11,299 bases of DNA from an uncultured Oscillospiraceae bacterium. Lineage in GTDB: Bacteria; Bacillota_A; Clostridia; Oscillospirales; Oscillospiraceae. A program made the position numbers and the translations under genes. The DNA lies in contig CAJUAW010000094.1 of assembly GCA_910584605.1 (NCBI GenBank), forward strand, positions 1 through 11,299, given 5' to 3'. The notes below the pieces were generated by a model. It was not told the DNA's origin. It worked only from the letters and a program-made list of their open reading frames with translations, and ran no database searches. Shown one piece after another: positions 6,261-11,299 of the stretch (position 1 is the stretch's first letter; every line of letters begins with the position of its first letter).

Positions 6261-6289
6261 AGTATAGCATAGGAGGACGCGGTTGTCAA
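6261..6289 (-). promoter_or_regulatory. Consensus promoter of the FMN riboswitch-ribU transcript
   Basis: TTGACA (plus 6284-6289) and TATACT (plus 6261-6266) on the minus strand are 17 bases apart. Transcription would start near 6254, about 20 bases before the aptamer. The strong promoter suits control by premature termination. It is divergent from the blaI-type promoter, whose -35 starts 29 bases away. Confidence 0.85.
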
Positions 6290-6315
6290 TCGCCCTCCGG
6301 CTTCCACAAAATTTT

Positions 6316-6332
6316 GGTTGACATTGTAGACC
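6316..6332. promoter_or_regulatory. Putative BlaI-type operator 1
   Basis: The 17-bp near-palindrome GGTTGACATTGTAGACC is centred on 6324 and covers the -35 hexamer. Its core ACATTGTA matches half-sites of the TACAnnTGTA-like operators bound by BlaI/MecI/CopY repressors. It is the inverted partner of operator 2: ACATTGTAGACCAA (6321-6334) is the exact reverse complement of 6346-6359. Confidence 0.7.
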
Positions 6333-6346
6333 AACTGTGCTATGAT
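6318..6346 (+). promoter_or_regulatory. Promoter of the BlaI-family repressor/M56 sensor operon
   Basis: TTGACA (6318-6323) and TATGAT (6341-6346) with 17-base spacing make a near-perfect housekeeping promoter. The start point would be near 6353, inside operator 2. A strong promoter fully covered by operators implies tight negative autoregulation. Confidence 0.85.
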
Positions 6347-6347
6347 T

Positions 6348-6364
6348 GGTCTACAATGTAAACC
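6348..6364. promoter_or_regulatory. Putative BlaI-type operator 2
   Basis: GGTCTACAATGTAAACC is a 17-bp dyad with core TACAATGTA, centred on 6356, over the likely transcription start. Its centre is 32 bp (about three helical turns) from operator 1, so two repressor dimers could sit on the same face of the DNA. Confidence 0.72.
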
Positions 6365-6380
6365 AAAGGAGGGTTTCCTC

Positions 6381-6761
6381 ATGGACGGCATCAACCTGAC
6401 CAACAGCGAATGGTACGTTTTGGACTGCCTGTGGGAACGGTCCCCCCAGACGGTGATGGAACTGGTGGGGGCGCTGGGCGAGCGGCTGGGCTGGGCCAAG
6501 AGCACCACCATCACCACCCTGCGGCGGATGGAGGACAAGGGCCTGGTCCGCTGCACCGTGGAGGGCCGCGCCAAGCACTACTCCCCCAACCTTCAGCGGG
6601 AACAGGCCGTCCAGGGGGAGACCCGCTCCTTCCTGGACAAGGTCTACCGGGGCAGCGTGGGGCTGATGGTGTCCGCCCTGGCGGAGAACAAGGCCCTGTC
6701 CAAGGCGGAGATCGACGAGCTGTACGAAATTCTGCGTAAAGCGGAGGAGGGACAGAGATGA
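6381..6761 (+). CDS. BlaI/MecI/CopY-family transcriptional repressor
   Basis: The 126-residue protein matches the family in length and layout. A winged helix (about 6-72: LTNSEWYVLDCLWERSPQT, recognition region WAKSTTITTLRRMEDKGLV, wing EGRAKHYSPN) is followed by a helical C-terminal dimerisation part ending in SKAEIDELYEILRKAEE. The start at 6381 follows AAAGGAGGG with 7-base spacing; an ATG at 6342 is in frame but falls in the promoter. Such repressors bind as dimers and are inactivated by proteolysis triggered by a BlaR1-type partner, encoded next door with an ATGA overlap. At the position where staphylococcal BlaI is cut (Asn-Phe), this protein has Ala99-Leu100 by my eye alignment. The controlled signal need not be a beta-lactam. 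Confidence 0.93.
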   Translation: MDGINLTNSEWYVLDCLWERSPQTVMELVGALGERLGWAKSTTITTLRRMEDKGLVRCTVEGRAKHYSPNLQREQAVQGETRSFLDKVYRGSVGLMVSALAENKALSKAEIDELYEILRKAEEGQR

Positions 6762-8812
6762 AATTATTGACAGAATGGGCGGTCACCTCCGGCGTTCTGA
6801 TTCTGATCGTGCTGGCGGCGCGGTGTTTGCTCAAGGGCCGGCTGTCCGCCCGGTGCCGCTACGCCCTGTGGGGGGTAGTCCTCCTGCGGCTGCTGGTGCC
6901 CTTCCAGGTGGAGCTGCCCGCCGCCGCTGGCGACGCTTTGCCGGTACTGGCCTCCAATCTGGCCCCGGAGGTGGGGCAGTGGGAGGAGCCCTCCATCCCC
7001 CTGCTCTCCCAGGGGAGCAAGCCCGTTGCCGAGTTCAATCTTGACATCGAAACCACACTGGAGCCGGGGGATATCGTATCCTACTCAGACGGAGTGGGCT
7101 GTCTGCGGCGAGATGGGGAGACAATTACCTGGTACCGCTATATCCTGTCCCCGGAACAAATCCTCCTTGCTCTGTGGCTGGCCGGGACCGGTCTGGCAGG
7201 GGCGGTTATGCTGGTCTCCAACCTTCACTTCTATGGTCGGCTGAGAAAGCGGCGGAAGCGGTTGGAGGGCGTTGACGCCCCTATCCCCGTCTATACGGCG
7301 GTGGGCCTGCCCTCCCCCTGCCTGGCCGGGGTGCTCCGGCCCGCTGTCTATGTGACCCCCGGGGCGGCGGAGGATGAGACCGCCCTGCGCCACATCCTGG
7401 CCCACGAGCTGACCCACTATGCACACAAGGACCACCTCTGGTCCCTGCTCCGGTGCTTGGCTCTGGCCCTTCACTGGTACAACCCCCTGGTGTGGCTGGC
7501 GGTGATTCTCTCCAAGCAGGACGGCGAGCTGGCCTGCGACGCGGGGGCGGTGGCCCGGCTGGGGGAGGGGGAGCGTATCCCCTATGGCCGCACCCTGGTG
7601 GATATGGTGGCGGCGCGCTCCCCGCGGCCCCGTGACCTGCTGTCCTGCTCCACCGCCATGACGGGCGGGAAGAAGTCCATCCAGCAGCGGGTGGCCGCCC
7701 TGGTGAAGAAGCCGGAGACAGTGAAGACCGCCCTGTTCGCCGTGATTGCTGTTGTCGCTCTGTCTGCTGTGTTCGTCTTTGCGGAGCGGGAGGAGCCGGT
7801 TCGGAACTTATACGGTCCGTACCGGTATCAGGTAAGCCATACCCAGGCGGTTCAGTTCTCCCCATCCCTCATCTCCAGCCAGATCTACCCCGCCCCCATC
7901 ACCGACCCCGACCTGCTGGAGCAGGCCCTGGAGATTTTGGACTCAGCCGCCGACCTGATGAATACCCCTGAGGAGCTGGGGCTGGATCTGTCCGACGCCC
8001 CGTTTCTCTCTCCCCGCGTCACCCTGCTGGAGAGCCCGGACGACAGAACAAGCGGGCACACCTATCTGCTGTACACCGTCCGCGCCGTCAACCGGGACTG
8101 GTGCTTGCTGGTCACACCCGCTGAAATGGGCGCGGAGTCCTACCGTGTGGCAGGGACACTGGACGTCTCCGCCCCGGGGGGCCTGGAGAGCCTGGCCCGG
8201 CAGCAGCGCTACCGGGAGCGGGAGGACCTGACCCCGGCCACCTTTGACTACAACCAGTACCACGCCCGCCTGGGAATGGCCCAGGGGATCTGGCTGAACA
8301 TGCCCATGCTCCACGACGGACGAGTGCTCACCGACCCGGAAGAGCTGGAGCAGATCAGGAATCTGCTGATTCTCTCCCCCATCCCCCGTGACGGCCCGCT
8401 GGAGTGGGACGGGGACTGGACCCATATCATCGCCTTTTCCTCCACCCCGCCGGACCCGGACTGGACAGGGGCGGACGCCGCCAGCGTTTACTATATCCTG
8501 GCCACAGACGAGGGGTTCTATTACGTCTGCTCTGGAGACATGAAGGAGGGCGGGTACTATATCGGCACCATCTCCACTGAACACTGGGAGCAGGCGGTGG
8601 AAATCTTTGAAAACGCCCCCTCGGTCGATGAGCGGCAGCACGCGGCCCGAGATGCGGAGCTGGCCCAGAACGAGGAACCGGAACGGGTTCACCCGGTCAC
8701 CGGCAGCAAAAGCAACAAAACCCCCGGCGGATTGAATCCGCCGGGGGTTTTGTTGCTTTTGCTCACGGAAAGGCCGTTAACTTCCCGCTTTTCTTCCCTT
8801 TTGCCCCGTTAA
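6758..8812 (+). CDS. BlaR1-like M56 metallopeptidase sensor with unfamiliar C-terminal domain; frame runs through terminator
   Basis: The frame is 684 codons. Predicted membrane helices lie at about 7-24, 33-50, 134-155 and 322-341. Between the last two is the M56 zinc protease core: HELTH at 216-220, then DGELACD at 255-261 with the likely third ligand Glu257. The final part (about 342-649) should lie outside the cell. It does not resemble the penicillin-binding sensor of BlaR1 and I do not recognise it. The role is probably to sense an outside signal and trigger cleavage of the BlaI-type repressor; the ATG at 6758 overlaps that gene's stop as ATGA and has GGAGGAGGG upstream. Oddly, codons 650 onward are the terminator hairpin itself, and the first in-frame stop (TAA, 8810-8812) lies 49 bases beyond it. 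The true C-terminus is thus uncertain: stop lost by mutation, sequence error, or a natural non-stop arrangement. Confidence 0.85.
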   Translation: MKLLTEWAVTSGVLILIVLAARCLLKGRLSARCRYALWGVVLLRLLVPFQVELPAAAGDALPVLASNLAPEVGQWEEPSIPLLSQGSKPVAEFNLDIETTLEPGDIVSYSDGVGCLRRDGETITWYRYILSPEQILLALWLAGTGLAGAVMLVSNLHFYGRLRKRRKRLEGVDAPIPVYTAVGLPSPCLAGVLRPAVYVTPGAAEDETALRHILAHELTHYAHKDHLWSLLRCLALALHWYNPLVWLAVILSKQDGELACDAGAVARLGEGERIPYGRTLVDMVAARSPRPRDLLSCSTAMTGGKKSIQQRVAALVKKPETVKTALFAVIAVVALSAVFVFAEREEPVRNLYGPYRYQVSHTQAVQFSPSLISSQIYPAPITDPDLLEQALEILDSAADLMNTPEELGLDLSDAPFLSPRVTLLESPDDRTSGHTYLLYTVRAVNRDWCLLVTPAEMGAESYRVAGTLDVSAPGGLESLARQQRYREREDLTPATFDYNQYHARLGMAQGIWLNMPMLHDGRVLTDPEELEQIRNLLILSPIPRDGPLEWDGDWTHIIAFSSTPPDPDWTGADAASVYYILATDEGFYYVCSGDMKEGGYYIGTISTEHWEQAVEIFENAPSVDERQHAARDAELAQNEEPERVHPVTGSKSNKTPGGLNPPGVLLLLLTERPLTSRFSSLLPR
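8705..8763. terminator. Exceptionally long terminator palindrome (29-bp perfect arms)
   Basis: Positions 8705-8733 are the exact reverse complement of 8735-8763, with a single central base. The GC-rich core (CCCCCGGCGG) is flanked by AAAACAACGA-like A/T-rich arms, giving TTTTGTTGCTTTT after the core in the plus direction and the same run in the minus direction. It should terminate in both directions. It lies wholly inside the M56 reading frame, with no stop codon in that frame before it, and separates that operon from the activase gene. Confidence 0.9.
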
Positions 8813-8828
8813 AAAGCCGTTAATTTCG

Positions 8829-8857
8829 TTGTTTTTCAACCAAAAAGCCGGTATCAT
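8829..8857 (+). promoter_or_regulatory. Probable promoter of the acyl-CoA dehydratase activase gene
   Basis: TTGTTT (8829-8834) and TATCAT (8852-8857) are 17 bases apart, a moderate match to the housekeeping consensus, 48 bases before the start codon. The gap 8764-8905 otherwise holds only A/T-rich DNA. Confidence 0.55.
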
Positions 8858-8905
8858 ATACCATTGAAAAATAGGCTTCCTACTCCTGAAAGGCGGTTAT
8901 ACCCT

Positions 8906-11299
8906 ATGAGTCTGCGCGTCGGCATTGATATCGGCTCCACCACCGTGAAGGTCGTGGTGCTGGACGAACAAAACAAGCTGCTCTTCCGCTCCTACGAGCG
9001 GCACTTCTCCAAGACCCGGGAGCGGGCGCTGGAGACATTGAATTCCATCCGGGATATGCTCTCCGGACAGGACATTAAGGTCACCATCACCGGCTCCGCC
9101 GGCCTGGGCGTGGCCACCGCCGCGGGCATCGACTTTGTCCAGGAGGTCTACGCCACCGCCGCCGCCGTGAATACATACATCCCCGACACTGACGCCGTCA
9201 TCGAGCTGGGGGGCGAGGACGCCAAGATCATCTTCTTCGGCGGCGCTCTGGAGGAGCGGATGAACGGCTCCTGCGCCGGGGGTACCGGGGCCTTCATTGA
9301 CCAGATGGCTACCCTGATGAACGTCACCGTCAGCGAGCTGGACGAGCTGTCCCTGAAGCATGAGAAGATTTACCCCATCGCCTCCCGCTGCGGGGTGTTC
9401 GCCAAGAGCGACATCCAGCCCATCCTGAACCAGGGCGGGCGGAAGGAGGACGTGGCCGCCTCCATCTTCCAGGCGGTGGTGGACCAGACGGTGGCCGGCC
9501 TGACCCAGGGCCGGGAGCTGAAGGGGAAAATCGTCTTTTTGGGCGGACCGCTCCACTTCCTCATGGGCCTGCGGCAGCGGTTTGTGGAGACGCTGAAGCT
9601 GGACGGAGACCACGCTGTGTTCCCGGAGGACGGGGACTGCTTTGCCGCCATGGGGGCCGCCCTGTGCGCCACCGACTACGCCCCCGCCCCCTTCGAAACG
9701 GTGATGAAAAAGCTGGAAGACAGCGCCAACACCGCCACGGTGGTGGACACCATGCCCCCCCTGTTTGCCAGCCGGGAGGAGTATGCGGCCTTTCTGGAGC
9801 GGCACAACAGTGCCGGCGGCCCGGACATCCTTCCCATCAACGGGTACAACGGGGACGCCTATCTGGGCATCGACGCCGGGTCCACCACCACCAAAATCGT
9901 GCTCATCACGGCCGGCGGCGATCTGCTGTATCAGTATTACCACTCCAACCAGGGCAACCCGGTGGCCATCGTGCTGGAACAGCTGAAGGAGATTTACAGG
10001 CAGTGCGAAAACCGCATTGTCATCAAGGGGGCCGCCGTCACCGGCTACGGGGAGGACCTGATCAAAAACGCCTTCAACTGCGACCTGGGGCTGGTGGAGA
10101 CCATGGCCCACTACAAGGCCGCCGCCTTCTTCGATCCCGACGTGGACTTCATCATCGACATCGGCGGGCAGGACATGAAGTGCTTCAAGATACGCAATGG
10201 GGCGGTGGACTCCATCATGCTCAACGAGGCCTGCTCCTCGGGCTGCGGCTCCTTTATTGAGACCTTCGCCAAGGCCCTGGGGTATGAGATTGAGGATTTC
10301 GCCAAGCTGGGTCTGTTCACCCAGAAGCCGGTGAACCTGGGCTCCCGGTGTACCGTGTTCATGAACTCCTCCGTCAAGCAGGCCCAGAAGGACGGGGCCA
10401 GCGTGGAGGACATCTCCGCCGGACTGTCCATCTCCATTGTGAAGAACGCCATTTATAAGGTGATCCGGGCCGCTTCCGCTGACGATTTAGGGAAACACAT
10501 CGTGGTCCAGGGGGGCACCTTCTACAACGACGCGGTCCTCCGGGCCTTTGAGCAGGAGATTGGCCGGGAGGTCACCCGTCCCGACATTTCGGGCAGTATG
10601 GGTGCCTTCGGAGCCGCCCTGGCCGCCCGGGACCTCCATCTGGAGAAATCCGCCCTCCTCTCCCGGGAGGCGCTGGACAACTTCGCCCACACCGCCAAGC
10701 CCGCCACCTGCGGCCTGTGTACCAACCACTGTTCCCTGACGGTGAACTCCTTCGACGGCGGGCGGCGGTTCGTCTCGGGCAACCGGTGCTCCCGTCCGTT
10801 AGGCGAGGAGCCCCACCGCCTGCCCGACCTGATGCGGTACAAATACCAGGTGCTTCGAACCCTCCAGGGCCGGGGCCAGGGGGACGGCTCCCGGGGCAAA
10901 ATCGGCATCCCCTTCGGACTGAATATGTACGAAAACCTGCCCTTCTGGTTTGAACTGTTCACCAAGCTGAACTTTGAGGTGGTCCTCTCCCCGGAATCCT
11001 CCCGGAAGGTCTATCTGAAGGGCCAGCGCACCATCCCCTCGGACACGGTGTGCTACCCCGCCAAGCTCCTCCACGGCCACGCAGAGGCCCTGGTGGAGGA
11101 GGAGGTGGACGCCATCTTCTACCCCTGCATGCCCTATAACTTTGACGAGGGGGCGGGGGACAACAACTACAACTGCCCCGTGGTGGCCTACTACCCCGAG
11201 CTGCTGGCGGCCAACGTCCCGGAGCTGAAGCAGGTGCGCTATCTGTACCCCTACTTCGGCCTCCACCGCCCCAAGGACATGGAGCGCAAGGCGGGGGAG
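8906..11299 (+). CDS. Two-module acyl-CoA dehydratase activase (BadF/BadG/HgdC type) with DUF2229 region, 3' partial
   Basis: The open frame runs 798 codons to the window edge. Two ASKHA-type ATPase modules are seen: module 1 (about 1-260) with DIGSTTVK at 8-15 and Cys123 (NGSCAGGTGAF) and Cys162 (ASRCGVF); module 2 (about 320-575) with DAGSTTTK at 323-330 and Cys443 (NEACSSGCGSF) and Cys482 (GSRCTVF). Each Cys pair is 39 residues apart, the spacing of the cluster ligands Cys127/Cys166 in HgdC. A further Cys group C602-x2-C605-x3-C609 and C628 follows, then a DUF2229-like region from about 650. HgdC-type activases use ATP to push one electron into 2-hydroxyacyl-CoA dehydratases; the large fused forms are of unproven function. 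The ATG at 8906 is preceded by AAAGGCGG. Family members are commonly about 1,400 residues, so roughly half is missing. Confidence 0.92.
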   Translation, partial: MSLRVGIDIGSTTVKVVVLDEQNKLLFRSYERHFSKTRERALETLNSIRDMLSGQDIKVTITGSAGLGVATAAGIDFVQEVYATAAAVNTYIPDTDAVIELGGEDAKIIFFGGALEERMNGSCAGGTGAFIDQMATLMNVTVSELDELSLKHEKIYPIASRCGVFAKSDIQPILNQGGRKEDVAASIFQAVVDQTVAGLTQGRELKGKIVFLGGPLHFLMGLRQRFVETLKLDGDHAVFPEDGDCFAAMGAALCATDYAPAPFETVMKKLEDSANTATVVDTMPPLFASREEYAAFLERHNSAGGPDILPINGYNGDAYLGIDAGSTTTKIVLITAGGDLLYQYYHSNQGNPVAIVLEQLKEIYRQCENRIVIKGAAVTGYGEDLIKNAFNCDLGLVETMAHYKAAAFFDPDVDFIIDIGGQDMKCFKIRNGAVDSIMLNEACSSGCGSFIETFAKALGYEIEDFAKLGLFTQKPVNLGSRCTVFMNSSVKQAQKDGASVEDISAGLSISIVKNAIYKVIRAASADDLGKHIVVQGGTFYNDAVLRAFEQEIGREVTRPDISGSMGAFGAALAARDLHLEKSALLSREALDNFAHTAKPATCGLCTNHCSLTVNSFDGGRRFVSGNRCSRPLGEEPHRLPDLMRYKYQVLRTLQGRGQGDGSRGKIGIPFGLNMYENLPFWFELFTKLNFEVVLSPESSRKVYLKGQRTIPSDTVCYPAKLLHGHAEALVEEEVDAIFYPCMPYNFDEGAGDNNYNCPVVAYYPELLAANVPELKQVRYLYPYFGLHRPKDMERKAGE

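Noticed and set aside
8897..10111. 404-codon open frame on the minus strand opposite the activase gene
   Set aside because: Antisense shadow of a clearly conserved two-module ATPase; composition is His/Gly/Val-rich and matches no family.

Overview
The window looks like chromosomal DNA of a GC-rich anaerobic gut Clostridia (Oscillospiraceae-like: Flavonifractor, Intestinimonas or Lawsonibacter relatives). This is inferred from strong GC bias in coding regions, AAAGGAGG-type ribosome binding sites, sigma-A promoters with 17-bp spacers, and the gene types present: ECF sigma/anti-sigma pairs, a flavin reductase-rubredoxin fusion, an FMN-riboswitch riboflavin transporter, a BlaI/M56 sensor pair and a giant acyl-CoA dehydratase activase. 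No phage, transposase, CRISPR, tRNA or rRNA is visible.

Layout. Positions 1-194 are a divergent promoter region; its rightward promoter serves a CNNM/CorC-type membrane protein (195-1451) that ends in a strong terminator. Two adjacent minus-strand operons follow, each an ECF-type sigma factor whose stop codon overlaps the start of a membrane-anchored putative anti-sigma protein by ATGA: operon A is 4510->3267 and operon B is 3157->1500. A terminator and a candidate ECF-type promoter separate them. A non-coding stretch (4511-4733) holds a probable dispersed repeat and a bidirectional terminator. Next come a flavin reductase-rubredoxin fusion (5354->4734) and, upstream of it on the same strand, a riboflavin transporter S-component gene (5976->5440). 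The latter is preceded by a clear FMN riboswitch, an attenuator-like terminator and a consensus promoter, so flavin uptake and a flavin-using redox protein may share flavin control.

From the same intergenic region a BlaI/MecI-family repressor gene (6381-6761) is read to the right. Its promoter is embedded in two 17-bp dyads that look like BlaI operators. It overlaps by ATGA a BlaR1-like M56 metalloprotease gene (6758-8812) with an unfamiliar C-terminal sensor region. That ORF has no stop before a 29-bp perfect inverted-repeat terminator; the frame runs through the hairpin and stops 49 bp beyond it. The last gene (from 8906, running off the right edge) encodes a two-module 2-hydroxyacyl-CoA dehydratase activase-type ATPase with a DUF2229-like region.

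The most interesting points are the possible non-stop M56 sensor mRNA, the novel sensor domain on the BlaI/BlaR-like pair, and the FMN-switched ribU plus rubredoxin-fusion arrangement. The two tandem sigma/anti-sigma cassettes are a lesser point. Nothing here proves a completely new system.
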